From Ilex aquifolium (Eukaryota > Streptophyta > Magnoliopsida > Aquifoliales > Aquifoliaceae), in assembly GCA_951799425.1 (NCBI GenBank), contig OX637395.1, positions 39,441,175 to 39,505,174 of the forward strand: a stretch of 64,000 bases of DNA, read 5' to 3'. The position numbers and the translations under genes were made by a program. Shown here one piece after another: positions 11,493 through 24,485 of this stretch (within the stretch, counting starts at the first letter, position 1; each line of letters starts with the position of its first letter). The notes beneath the pieces are model-generated. The model ran no database searches. It was not told where the DNA came from and saw only the letters and a program-made list of their open reading frames with translations.

Positions 11493-13258
11493 TATTAAAA
11501 GATATATAGACAAATAAGATAAATCTCAACACAAATAATTAACTTTTCATCCACTTTCCTTCCGATTTTGGAGGGATTGATTTTGGTGAGTTGGAAGGAA
11601 AGTTAATACATCCACTTTTCCATTCTTCCTACTTTCCTTCCTTACCAAACATGATGTTTTATCTATCCCTCCCACTTTCCATCCTTCAAACTTTCCATCA
11701 TTTCATCTTTTCATCGTACCAAACGGAACATTAGAGCTTAGAAGGAGGGTGGTGAAAGCTCGTGGTGATGGTGCCTTATTTAGCATTCTAACTTAATTGT
11801 GATTTTATTATTTATTGGTTTTTTTTTGTAATTAATAAAAAAACTTTTAAGTTTCATCTAACAGAGCAAAAATGCCTAAGCTTTTTTAACTTTTTAACCT
11901 TAAAAAATCTGAAAGATCTTTCATTATTTTATAATTAAAAAATAACATAATTCTATAACTTTTTGAGATTTTTTAATGATATTAAGCTATTCTATGTACT
12001 ATTTTTTCAGTAATATAACTTTAAATTTAATTATTTATTATCATTAAATTGATAAGAAATTCTAATATTCTTTGAGACATTACTACTAATTTAATAATTA
12101 TAATAAATTAAATTAACAGATTTTATTAAAGTGACGGAAGCTGGAGGCGTCGTGGACAATTTTGTGATATTCAGGTCAATAGGGGTGTTCGAGGAAGAAG
12201 GGACAAGGTGGGTCCCAGACACGCAGACATGGCTACAACAAAGTAAACAGGTGGGGCCCAGATATGACACATCAGCAGGTACAGGCTGGGTTAAGGATTT
12301 GGACTGTTGCATACGTCACCCAACACGCGGCTCTTTTCCTGGTAAATATGTCGGTCTATGAAAACGATGGCCTGCCGGCGAACTCGGCAAGTTCTCCTGT
12401 TGCATACGTGGCCCGTGTCTTTTATATTTTTTGATAATTAATTATTTTTTTCCATTATCATTAATTATCATAATATACGCTGACTGAAAATATAAAAAAA
12501 GTTATATAATCTAGTTTATTTTTGTTGATAGATCTATGCCTCCCCCCCCCCCCCAAAAAAAAAAAAAAAATAGATCTATTCCAAAAGTAATGTAATGCAG
12601 CCGTCATGTGGTGCTCATTTTCTAAGCATTCCATTTTTCTTTATATTTTTTTGGTATTTCGCTTAGGGTATTTGAATCAATTTACGTTCATTTCAATTAA
12701 TTTTTTTTTTTATCTGGTCAAAAACAAATCATTCACGTTGAGAGTAGAAAATTTACGAGGGACTTAATCCATTATAGACTTGACTATGATACTAAATAAA
12801 AAATAAAAAAATCTGATACCCTATTTTTAAATTTTAATAAATATTTTTATAATTTTATGAATAATTTATTATTTTATTAATATTTTTATCATTTTTGTAG
12901 TACTTACGATTAATCTTAATATAATAAAAATAATTATCATAAAAATAATAAATAGTGGTACGATACCGAAGATGGGCTGTTAAATTGGTTTAATTTAAAC
13001 CAGGTAGATTCCATTTCATTAACAAGAGTGTTAATTAATTAATACAAGTAGTAGTATAAGTAAGACAAAACATTACATTAATAACCGCCACAATAATGGA
13101 ACCGACTTACATAAATAATTTACCACATACAACATTAACAACCTTATATTATCCTATCAATCTTAATGCACAATGTCTTGCCGTTTCCAAGAGGTCGTTG
13201 TATGTTTTTTATATTTAGGGTATACAATATAAAAATAAGTAATAGTCAGAGACATAAC

Positions 13259-13590
13259 GATGAATTCGAGTCAATAACGTATCATTTTGATCTGACAAAA
13301 CAAACACACATAACTAACCATGTCTTAATATAAAATACGTATGTTATTTTTTTTACGTAAGTGTTAATTTGACGACAACTAAGTCCTATAACCATGAAGG
13401 TACAAAAACACAACATTAAAAATAATACTCTACAAAATTTGCATTGTATCGTATCGAGAAAATATCTATGTTTGTTCACACCATAAGTTTTGTAATCCAT
13501 ATATAGCTAGGTATTGTAAGAGGATTATAGAAATTTATTTTCTCCTGCTGGCTTGGTTTCCATGATTTATACTAATTTTGCATCTAAAAA
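13259..13590. repeat. Local direct duplication, copy 1
   Basis: Closely similar to 14286-14632, about 1.03 kb downstream. Shared landmarks are CAATAACGTATCATTT, GTGTTAATTTGACGAC and CGAGAAAATATCTATGTTTG. The copies have diverged by many substitutions and small indels, so this is older than the GH3 duplication. Confidence 0.85.
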
Positions 13591-14285
13591 TTTATTTTTT
13601 TGGGATTAATGTAACTGAATGTTAATTTTAGAAAATTAAATATCAATTTTATGTTGATTTAATGAGATCGAATGTTAATTTAGTGTTAAATTGAAGAATA
13701 AAGGACATTAATTTGATAAAATTAAATATTAAATTAATGAACCTAAAAGTTAATATAATAGAACTAAAATGTTAATTTGACATTTCAATAAGTTAAATTT
13801 TAAATTGATAAAATTGAATATCTCTGGTTTTAAATCAACAAAAAATTGGGTAAAAATTCTTTGATGTTTACGTTGATTTGATGAGTTGTGGTTGCTTTGG
13901 GGATGTACGTTGCGAATTTGGAGGGGCCGTGGCGGTGTAATGGTGTATGTAAATGAAGGCAGATGTAGGGTGAAGTGGTAGTGAAGAAGAAGAGGGTAAA
14001 ATTCATATTTTTGAAGAAAATTAAGATGATATTAGCCTTTTTTTAGCTATCAATAATGGTTCATCAACACAAGGAGTGTAGTTGAAGTGAATATAGAACT
14101 ACAAGAAATGCGGGTAAATTTCATAATCGGGAGGAGGTGTCGTTGAAGTTAAGTCTATTTACATGAGGTATGGATGAAATTTATCCTATTTTATATTAGA
14201 GTATAAAGTATAAAACAAGAACCATGTAATTTTCTCGTCTATAACATGATCTAAAAAAGATAGGCAATTTTTTTTTCCATTTCAG

Positions 14286-14632
14286 AGACTGAACTCCAAT
14301 TCAAACCAATAACGTATCATTTAAAAAGACAAGCACATATTGTTAACACAATCTTAAAATAAAATATAGGTATGTTAATTTTTTACGTGAGTGTTAATTT
14401 GACGACGACTCAGTCCCTATAACCATGAAGGGACAAAAACACAACATTAAAAATAATGCTCTACAAAATTTTCATACTATTGTATCGAGAAAATATCTAT
14501 GTTTGTTTACACCACAAGTTTCGTAATTCATATATAGTTAGCTATTGTGAGAGGATTATATGAATTTATTTTCTCCTTTTTTTGGGTTTTCTCTGATCTA
14601 TATACGAATTTTGGTTTTAAAAACTTATTTTG
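14286..14632. repeat. Local direct duplication, copy 2
   Basis: Partner of 13259-13590 in the same orientation. No coding potential seen in either copy. Confidence 0.85.
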
Positions 14633-15649
14633 ATTTATTTTTCTAGGAGTAAATGATCAAGATGACTAATATTGGAAACTAATTATGGTGAGATTTGAGT
14701 TGGAAAGTATTGTGATAAAAAAAACCTATAGAATCGTCCCAAATTCAAAGTATACTTAAGGTAACTTGTACCCCCATGCACTCCAAACATTTCTTGGAAA
14801 ATTTGTATACTCTTGTTTGATCTCAAAAGTATTAGTCAAATGGTGAAACCAAGAAGTTGAATAGGAATTAAAAAAAGAAGAAGTCTATTTTCTCATCTTC
14901 TTGTTTGCTACCTTGGAATTAGGTTTTCATGGAATTTTTTTGCTTTAGAGATTAAGACACCATGACTTGTCAACAACTACCCAAAAGCAAGAATGGGGGG
15001 ACAAGTAAAGAGGCTTGCCCCCTTTTTGGTTGGTGAAACATTTGGTATAGGGACCATAGGGAAAAGTGGAAAGAACGTTGATATGAAATAGAAAGTTATG
15101 AATTAGTCGGGTTAAGTAGCAACTTAATAGGATTGAGTCGTAATTTGATTTGATTAGATCGATTTTTTTTTATGTGGTACCAAATTCAATCAATAACGTT
15201 TCCTAATCGAGAGCCAAACTGCAAGTTGGTCACGTTTATTAGTTTAGTTTATGTCACTATCATGATAGGTTTCTCAGACCATTTGCTTGGTTTGAATTGT
15301 GAGGACATAATAATAATAATAATCTAACAACTCCTTATATGTTCTAACATTTCAATGCTCAACCACTTGATTAGGTCTTATCATGTATAAAATTGTGATA
15401 AACGAGATAAAGCATGTTTTGCAATGGTGTTCACCCATAACCAAGATTAACCTTTTATTGCCCAAACAAAGTCATTAACATGTCAAATCACCTCGAAGTA
15501 AATATGTGAATTGATTCATGTTGTAACGGGTTATAACACATCAAAGTCATATTAGTTTTAGTTTGTAAGGTCATTTGATATTCATATCGTTTTCGATGTT
15601 TTTTTTTTCTCAATCAAATGTACCACACATGTTTTTATAACCCCCCAAA

Positions 15650-15815
15650 AAAAAAATCTCTTAATTAACATCCTAGCAAAATCATATCAAAACAATCTAA
15701 TTCCACAATAATTCCCTAATGTAAAACTAATAACAAAAAAAAAAAAAAAAATTCACTCAATTAACATCCTAGCAAAATCATATCAAACAATCTAATTCCC
15801 ATAATATAAGACTAA
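15650..15815. repeat. Short tandem duplication (about 100-bp unit)
   Basis: Two adjacent units share TTAACATCCTAGCAAAATCA and the following TATCAAA(A)CAATCTAATTCC. The units start near 15655 and 15755 and are separated by an A run. Confidence 0.8.
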
Positions 15816-17562
15816 GAATTGAGAAGCTATAACATAACTCAGAAGCATCTAGAATTCTTGGGCCAAAACTTACCCCCCCCCCCCCAAAAAAAAAAATAAT
15901 CAAAAGTTTCTATCTTATAATACTAATCAAACAATTTTTTTTTTTGCATTACATTTGACAGCAATCTTACTATATGTTATTCGTGTTAATTAGTAGTGTC
16001 ATTTTCAATTTCATACCGTCCTAAAAACTGCTAAAACCCTTGCTTCCGAACACCCCCCCAAAATCATCATACTCACATAGATTAATCAAATAATCCGAAA
16101 TCAATAATTATGGGTGATTTAGTGGTTGAATTTGACCGAAATCAATAATTAGGGGTGATAACTCAGATGTCTCAGGTCTTTTCATACTCCCCAAGAGTCA
16201 GCCACCCACGTCTTCAAAGGATATGTTCTAAAACCACTCGAGATACGTTGGCCAATATTCGAGTTTGAGGGAGTAATCAGCGCAAGTTCAAACACCCTAT
16301 AAAAAAAAAAATCGAAATCGATTCAAATACTAAAGCAACATAAATATCTAAAATAGCCCATCAATCCATTTTTCGTGCCAAAGACAAGAATAGACTTGGA
16401 AAACAAAGTTAGCTACAAAACTTTAGGTTTTGTACCGACATTTAGGTGTGGTACCTACAAGTTGATGCATAAAAATTAATTGAAAGCTACGTGAAACGAA
16501 CAATTAGCAAAACCCTAGAGTCTATCCAATATATCAAAAGAACATGCTCTTTTTTCCTACCTTTTTGAACTTTGTAAAGCAAAATGGTCCCCAACAATGA
16601 TACCAATTTACAGATACATTTGAATTTGTATTTTACTTTTTTCAAAGTGGGACAAACGTGGAATTAAGGAAGGGTAGAGGAAGCTGGCAATTGTTGGGTC
16701 ACGTTTTGGTGCCTTTATGTCAAAAGTCTATGGCGTAGAAAGACTGACACGTGAGGATTGAGGCGATATTTTGTCCAAAGACAGGGCAGCGTTTATTATT
16801 ATTATTTTTTTTAGTTCATTGGTCAAAGATGTCTGCGTTAGTTTACGTGTATCTCGATTAATCTCTTCTCGAGTCCAGTCAAAAGTATGTTATTCACGCT
16901 AAAATTAGGATATTCATAAAAGATAAATTCTTCATGGTCTCACCTAAAGGAATTGCCAAGATTCGAATTTAAGACGTCTGAGTTTAGAACTCATCTTTAC
17001 CACTTGAACTATTCCTTGGAATTAGCGTTTAGTATTAGGAAGGGGGATGTTAAATGATTCGAATAGTTTGAGTTCGATTAATTTTTAATTTTTTAAGTTG
17101 GTTTCGATTAGAAAATAAATTAAATTTTAATCAAAATTTTAAATTCCCTTTATAAATGAATTAAGGGAGACTCAAATCCATACTCAAATATTTAATGGTG
17201 AAATTTCACCCTCTTTTAAAGATCCAATTGTCATATTTTACCTTCGTTTAAATTTAAGTTTGTCCTCATTTAAATTTGGACTTCTCCTCTTTTAAATTTG
17301 ATTTTCTTCATTGTAGATGTCTACACCAAATCAAGCTTTTTACCATTTTTTTTTACTTAAATTTAGTTTAAGGTATGGGTCTCCATTAAAAATAGTCTAA
17401 GCTCGCCTCGACTCAAGTTCGAGTTTGACCAATTATAATCTTACCAAATCTAAGCATAATATGTAAAACTTTGACAAACTCGATTAGATTAACTTATAAC
17501 AAACATCCTATGGTCAAGGGAACATCTTGTGGTTGTAACCTATTAACGTGTTTTCAAAGAAG

Positions 17563-17564
<2 letters not shown>

Positions 17565-17595
<31 letters not shown>
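17565..17595. repeat. Poly-G tract (31 G)
   Basis: Uninterrupted run of 31 G followed by a GA-rich stretch. Length could be affected by sequencing or assembly. Confidence 0.9.
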
Positions 17596-17596
<1 letters not shown>

Positions 17597-20129
17597 GAGA
17601 GAGGGGGGACTATTGGGTTTGTGCTTTCGGGTCAACTGTAACAAAGTTTTCCCAGTCCAAAACTAACGGCGAGTTGGTATGGTGACTCAGTTTTCCACTT
17701 GGGTCAACTTTTCCTTTTGCTACTTTGTGCCGAAGCTTCCCTTTGTCTACATTTTCTCACCCCCCTCCTCTTTGTTTTAGAACATAAGGTAAACCACTTG
17801 TGTAACACATTGTGTAGGCTGGACCAATGTTGGTGCAAAACTAAGTGTTAGGCCAAAAGACCGTACCCCGTAGTACGCTTGCCCATTGGTGGTCCACCGA
17901 ACCAAGGGTTGATAGCAAATGGAAAATGAAAACCTAGCTGGCAAATGGAACACGACCCGATTACTTGACACGAATCTATATAAATTAATCAGACCGCATT
18001 TACATCTAGTAACCACATTCATATATGAAAAATAGAAGGCCAACATAAAAACCAGAAACAGCCCTACCATCTTTAATCCCTATTGATGCCACTACTTTTG
18101 CCACCCACAACCGCTACAGAAAAGTTATAAAATTGATGGTAGCAGTGGTGCTCGGAACCTGGTCACGTAGCGGATAACCGTCTTCCAAATGCCATGGTTG
18201 TGGTGCCCATGACACCATAGAAAATAGTGGTCATATCATCAATGATGGTAATTGCTGTGAATGCACATGGATAGAGGAATACATAGTGGTTATGCCAGTT
18301 TTGGTAGGTGGGGTGACAAACAGTAGCAGCATTACGATTGGTAGTGATGGTTGTGGCTGTTCTAACATAAGCAAAAAGCCAAGCCACACACACTCTCTCT
18401 CTCTGTCTCTGTCTCTGCGCAAATGTGTTTTGATCCTACCGCACTTGGGTCCAATATTCATCATAGATCCGTAGATTGAACCAATCACATTAAAAAAACA
18501 AACATTAAAGTTAGGGTGTTTGACATGCATTTTTAAATTTTGGAGACGAAATTACTACCTTTTTAGGTGATGCTAGCACCTTTCAAGGTACATTTACCAT
18601 CTTTTGGGTGAACTACTTATCTTTTGGGGTGCAGTTTCTATCTTTTATAGTGCATTTATCATCTTCTTAAGTTTAAATTACTATCTATTTGAATATTTAT
18701 ACACTTTTCGATATCATACTAAAAAATAAAAAATATCGCACTGTGACGATTGGAAATTGGTACAGTATATGACTATTACTCCTCTTCTAAAAGCATCCAA
18801 CCAGCAGTAGGAACAAATAATTCATTCTAGTTCTTCCTCTACATTGCTGATAAATCCTAGGTAACACGAGGAATTTAGCCTAACATGCCGTATTTGGGTC
18901 TCTTGAACCACCTAAATTTTACTTTCACACAGGTCCTCTTACCCAAGGATCAAAATTTTTTTTCGGTGCATTGTTTCGATTATCTGGAAAACGAAAACGT
19001 TTCGACTCGTTTCAGAAACAGAATGAAAAAAATAAAAATTAAAGAATTATTTTTTCAAAACATTAGTTAAAAAAACCAAAGTATCTTTAAATACTCTAAA
19101 ACATTCCGAAATAATTGTGCAAATGCATTGAAACATTACACAACACATTGAAACATTATGAAACACCACGTAGTATTAGAATTTGGATTCCATCACTGAT
19201 TCGTTTCGGTCACCTTGAAAACGGAAACGTTTCGCATGTTTCAACCGTTTCGAAACGAAATTTTGATTCTTGCTCTCACCCCAAGCATGAAGATGATCTA
19301 AGCAACCCAGCATTTGTTGAAGATATATGAATAGCACATAGCAAACTACTATTAGTAGACGACATGTAAATCAATTGCACTTTGTACAGAACCGAAAACT
19401 CCATATGATAACAGAAAGCTGTAAATTTCGCAACCAAAACCAGAGAAAGAATCAAAATATAGAATAACATAAAAACAAAGGCACTTAAAGCATCTCTCAA
19501 TAGTTAATAATTGGGTCATTCCAATTTCTTTTAGAAAAAAGAAAACAAGTCCTATTTTTATTGATTTTTCGCATTCCAAAGCAAAAGTTCACCCAGAATA
19601 TAACCACTCACTATGAAAGCGCCCGATGTAGCACTCCTTGTGCTGATCCAACAATGTGTTCAAGTACCTGCCATGATACAGATATGCAAAAATCCATGTT
19701 AGCTTAAAACTGTGTTTATATCCTATGACATTTCAAAACCTGCCAAGTTATCTTGCCATGATATGCAAATAATTCTGGATGAGGGAAGGACAATTATCAG
19801 AGGAACATCTGGTTAAGAGACTTGTGGTATCCAAACAAATAATGCAGGCATTTTCTATTTTTTTTATAAACAAACAAAAAATTCAGAGACATAAAAGAGA
19901 GCTCTGTGTATCCTCTTGTTCAGAAGATATCCTGTGTTGTTGTCACTGTCGCATTGGCATGTCAGAATCTAAGGGAGATTAGTGAACTAAATATATTTGA
20001 AAAGGAGGCAGTGAGTGTTTATTTCAACGGGGTATTTAGAGCTAGAATCAGTGGCTCGAGAGTCCAATTCTTAAATGTTGAAACATAGGTTCACTGAATC
20101 TCAAAGGTGTGGAGAGAGAGAAAGAGAGA

Positions 20130-20150
20130 GGGGGGGGGGGGGGGGGGGGG
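20130..20150. repeat. Poly-G tract (21 G)
   Basis: Follows a GA microsatellite (GAGAGAGAAAGAGAGAG), the same GA-to-G arrangement seen inverted at 17565-17605. Confidence 0.9.
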
Positions 20151-21318
20151 TGTCAGACTCAATATACCTGCGAAAAAATAAATTAATACGCAAGTGGATA
20201 TAGAAAATGTAAGGTAACTTCAACTGAAAACAGCAACAGAATTCTTAAACTTCCCTAATGTGTTCTGGAACCTTGAATATCAGACTTAATGATTAACAAA
20301 CATAAACCCAGTCACCAATACCATATTTCTTAAGACCAAAACCTTAACTTCTAGGATTCAAATATAGAGGACTGACAGTACAATAGAAGGGGCCACCCTT
20401 TTCTAAAAGCTTTCCAAAGCTTTCATATTGAAGATTAATCCACATTGGTGCCCATAAAAATACTCCTATTCAAATTGAACATAACACTTTACTCTTTTGC
20501 ACTTAACCCTCAACAACATAAAAAATCTGTCTTTATTTGATTAAATTACAATTACACCCAAAGCAAATAAAGGAACAAAAAAAAAATCTCGCCATTTCCA
20601 ATGCCTCTAAAATAGGTGTTCATCCTTTGTGAGCTTCATCAAGCATGAACGTATGGTAGTTGTTGATGCATGCTTTTTCACAGGCATAAAACTTTCAGAT
20701 CGGATATTTTTCAAGTCGCTACATGTAGCAATTATCCAAATTTCAATACGTATATGTAGAGGGGCTTGTAGTACACTACAAGCGTAAATACTTTAATGCC
20801 CACTACGTGAATGAGTATTCTAGTTCAAAATTAAACATGATAGAATGAACAGAAATAACATACAGAAACAAGATAACTATGCCTTTGACTCCGAACAGCC
20901 AGCTTTTAAGTGATTTTCTATTTTTAATACTCAAATGCGGGACTGAGTCATTACAATAACACAATCTTAAATGAAGTGAAAATCATACCCAATCAAGATG
21001 TCATAAAATTATAGACAAATCACGAACCAACATCAAGACCTGAAGAAGCCAGTCGATCCAGATTAAATCAGACATGTAATGATCCAAGTTCGAATTGAAA
21101 ATCAAAACGGCATTATCAAAAATTAGAATTGGAATGCATCTGAGTTCTCCAAATTCAGAAGAACACTTAAAAGCTGTCTATGATTGGATAAAGCCACAAT
21201 ACAAACTAAGCCACTCAAGCTTGACTTGTGATCTGATCCATTAAAACAGATTTATAAGCTCATTATTATATTATTTCAGTTTGATCTCTATTCGATATGC
21301 TAATTAGCTATCCTCAAA

Positions 21319-21453
21319 CTATATAAAAGTCCCTGGAGGTTGAGGTGTGCTCATACGTGCGCTTGTGTCAACTTTAACAGGAATATTTCTTATAGTAGCC
21401 TTTGGCTTCTTCAGATCAGAAGCCAAATGATTCCATGGCTTTTCTTCCTCCAT
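21319..21453 (-). CDS. Possible 44-aa small ORF or exon
   Basis: On the minus strand an acceptor (TTTTCACCAAACAG|GATGG) is followed at once by ATG and an open frame of 44 codons ending TAG. The product starts MEEEKPWNHLASDLKKPK and is rich in Lys and Pro, unlike the surrounding AT-rich translations. I do not recognise it. It could be a genuine small gene, an alternative last exon of the NFD6-like gene upstream, or chance. Confidence 0.22.
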   Translation of the reverse strand: MEEEKPWNHLASDLKKPKATIRNIPVKVDTSARMSTPQPPGTFI

Positions 21454-23071
21454 CCTGTTTGGTGAAAACAATAATATACTCCCATGGCTCTCATTTAATG
21501 GGGTTAAGCCCTAAAAGTAATAGTCCATAACTGAGACATGGACGGGGAAACAGAAGCAAATTATAGGAGCTTTTAATAAAGCAAGTGCTGATTCAAAAAA
21601 ATTCATGCCAATGTATATGACAGCATCTGCATTGTTCTAGAGGTGCATTTCAAATTCTCCTGTCCATACAAAATTTGTAAACACTGCATCCGTACAAAGG
21701 ATGAACAACTAGAAAGAAATAAAAGTTGGAGGGATTACAAAGGCATCCCTCCCTGCAATCCTTTTGTTTGATTGGGTAAGAAAGAAAGAATGATGGGAAA
21801 GAAGTAGTTTCACAGCCCTTTAGTAATACACACTTACCTAACTTGTGAATATATTGTTTGAAAAGCATCATAAGAACTTTTTGGGGGCAAACCCACAGAG
21901 GAAAAAAAAGGTTAGTTCCTTTCGCTCTACCCGCAAACTCTTTAGTCAGAAGGATATGTGGGCTAGACGGGAAGTGCTTCCCTTCTTTTCCCCATCTTTC
22001 TTTTCCTTTCTACCAATAAATGAAAACTCTATTCATCAAACACCCTTTATTTCACCACTTCCCTTCCTCTCACTCTTCTGCACCGCAAAACTGGTTAGAG
22101 ACAGCTATAGTACTAAAGAAAAATAACTATCCCTTTTTGCTCCTTTTTCTTTGAGGTGAGGTAAAGGGAGGTCTGCACCCCATTCCTATTGTTTTACCAG
22201 TTCCAGAATATTAATATACCAGACAAATTACTTGCGCACAAACTTTCAAATAAGGCTCTTTCAAGCTTCTACTAGAACATGCAGGGTACTGTCCAATCCA
22301 ATATAAATAAGAACAGATTTATACATCAAAAGGGTATATGGTGATGAACACATCAACAAGAACGAACAATAGCAAATAAAGAAAACAAAAAATTAATCCA
22401 AGCAATCATGAAAAATTGACACATCCATAACATTGACACTCAAATCACACCAGTAGTCAACACTCAAAAGGAATCAATACAGAAATTGCCCTATTTAATG
22501 ACCATCATTCCAATAACTACTTCTAAACAATGAAATCACCTTTTACCCAAATTTACATATCAACACAAAATAAATGATTTTTCTAATGCATCTGACAACA
22601 ACAAACCCGTGATATCCATAAACTCTCTAAAAACGTACAAAATATTGTTCGTTATGCAGGATATTCTGCAATTTGACACAGAATTGCCTCTTCATAGCCA
22701 AATTCTCTCAGAAACCAATTTTCATGTTACATCAATAACTTCAATACATTTTATGATTAAAAAAAATAACGGGAACAAAATAACAACCTATATACGGTGT
22801 CATTGTCCCACCTTTTCATACAAAGCTCTGCTGCATCACCCATCTTCTCCATTCCTCCCTATCAGTCTCAATTCCTTCTTATCAACCAACAATTCACATA
22901 CTAACAAACACTTTCTAACTACTAAACGCTTCAATTCATAAATCAAATCACATTATTAACCAGTAATATTCAATCATCAGTGGCGTCAGTAAGTAAATTA
23001 CTGAAAATGGAAAATTACTTTTGTTCTTTCATTTCAATTCATTAATTGTGTTAAGACTCACAAAGAAACTA

Positions 23072-23518
23072 CTAGCGATCCTGACAAGTGCGACGGAAGG
23101 TACCGTGAGACAGCTCGCAACAAGCCCGCACGTTGACGGCAAGGTGAGAGGTGAGGCGGGCTCCGGCGACCACGCTGTGCAGCGGCAGCAGCGATTGAGC
23201 GCATCCTAGTTCTCCCAACGTCCTAATAACACAACACACAAGAAAAAAACAACTAATAAGGAACGTAAATTGATGAAAGTCGTACCGAAAAGCATAGAAA
23301 ATAAAAATTTTCTGCTAGGTTGCTGAGAAAATGCGAGAAATGAAAAGAAAGTAGAGATTTGATTTTTGAACAGGGGAAGACCTGGGGTTGGAGAAGGAGA
23401 GGCGGCGAGGGGCGGAGAGAGGTGGCGGACGGAGACGGGGAAGAGGCGGCGATGAGCGGAAAGTTGAAGACCTAACGGCGGAGGCCAGTGATCTCGAAAG
23501 CGAACCACGCCAAGCCAT
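23072..23518 (-). CDS. Small organelle-targeted protein, NUCLEAR FUSION DEFECTIVE 6-like
   Basis: Two exons, 23382-23518 (ATG at 23518) and 23072-23222, joined in phase at AACCCCAG|GTCTTC and TTAG|GACG, give 95 aa. The N-terminus MAWRGSLSRSL followed by many Arg/Ser/Pro and no acidic residues is a typical mitochondrial or plastid presequence. The second exon encodes LPLHSVVAGARLTSHL and ends in SHGTFRRTCQDR, a hallmark of the plant NFD6-like family; family members act in mitochondria, and NFD6 itself is needed for polar nuclear fusion. The exact role of this member is not known to me. Reading the first exon without splicing gives the spurious longer ORFs at 23206-23508 and 23315-23518. Confidence 0.78.
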
Positions 23519-23999
23519 TTGGGAATAGACTCTCTTTCTCTCTCTAGATTTGAAGCAGAGAAGTGTGATAGATGGGAGTGGCGAGGGTTCTGTGAGGTTT
23601 AAGGAAGGCTAATTTCATAAATGCCCTTCAATAATTTCATATAATTTACAGAATAAATTGAAATAATTAAAAATTTAGGGTAATTTAAAAAAAATATCAT
23701 AGTTTCAAAGGGTATTTATGAGATTTATGGGCCAAATGACTCTTGATTGGATAGGAAGTAGTAAGAACAATCGCTAATGGTGACGAGGAGCAGAAGGGTC
23801 GATGTGGGTTACGTTGTTCGATCATTCAATCAGAAATACACCGGATAATTACTCTCACTACCTGATTTTCTTGAGGTGGGGGCAAGAATTCGATGATAAA
23901 TTGGTAAATCATATTTGACGTTCTAATACAACATGGTTCGATCTCACTTTTATCTCTTTCCTTGACAATTTTGTCACACGACCAACTCGTCCACGAGTC

Positions 24000-24033
<34 letters not shown>

Positions 24034-24485
24034 CGAAAGGTAATTGATTTTTTACACAAAATATAATCACATACGTAATACAATGCCCCCTCGACTATAT
24101 TTCTCAAAAATGGAAATCAATTGACATAGTTAAAGCACTGTTATAAAATTGCATTGGCAAGGTAAATGAGATTGGGGTATAGTTCAGGAAGTCAAGTGTA
24201 ATTTATCCTAAATAAAAAAAAAAGTAGGAAAAAATGATAAAGTTGACACACCTGCCATTTGAGTGGCAGATATATAAAATTAGGTATAAGAAGAGAAGAA
24301 ACATAGGGATGAAATACAATGGCATCTATATTTTCCTCTTTCAGTACAATCTTGTGCCTATTTCAAAATCACCCGTCAGTATTATTTGACAGGAATAAGA
24401 AGAAAAAAAAATGCCCGGATAGCGGAAATTTGACAGGAATAAGAAAATAATGCTCTGAGCAACACCATTCTGATGACAGGAGACT
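23519..24485. other. Spacer between NFD6-like gene and fucosidase gene
   Basis: Holds the promoter and 5'UTR of the NFD6-like gene (CT-rich on the minus strand near 23530-23550) and the presumed 3'UTR of the fucosidase gene. Contains the C31 tract at 24001. No gene seen. Confidence 0.5.
24001..24031. repeat. Poly-C tract (31 C)
   Basis: Uninterrupted C run in the spacer between the NFD6-like gene and the fucosidase gene. A glycine-rich minus-strand ORF over it is an artefact of the tract. Confidence 0.9.

Larger units (their letters stand above)
9108..12225. repeat. Tandem duplication, unit B (GH3.1 copy 2 plus promoter)
   Basis: Direct-repeat partner of 1-3078. It has small private changes: a 4-bp insertion in intron 2, a tandemly doubled segment near 10495-10536 upstream of the ATG, and a 17-18 bp insertion near 10890-10908. 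The right boundary is at 12225, where the sequences diverge. Confidence 0.95.
12226..19539. other. Gene-poor intergenic region
   Basis: No gene supported on either strand; the ORFs present are short and in AT-rich DNA. It contains the direct duplication at 13259-14632, a small tandem duplication at 15650-15815, C13A16 and C13A11 tracts at 12542 and 15873, and a 31-base G run at 17565. A pair of related GTTTCG-rich segments lies at about 18970-19020 and 19195-19265. Confidence 0.6.
19540..23071. other. Possible long spliced 3'UTR of the NFD6-like gene
   Basis: No clear coding gene. On the minus strand a plausible last non-coding exon starts after an acceptor (CATGGCAG|GTAC, exon from 19667) and runs past an AATAAA at 19557-19562. 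The small ORF at 21319-21453 also follows a good acceptor. Transcript evidence would be required; the rest is AT-rich and featureless apart from the G run at 20130. Confidence 0.3.

Noticed and set aside
23826..24107. Glycine-rich ORF over the C31 tract
   Set aside because: Composed largely of the homopolymer translation.
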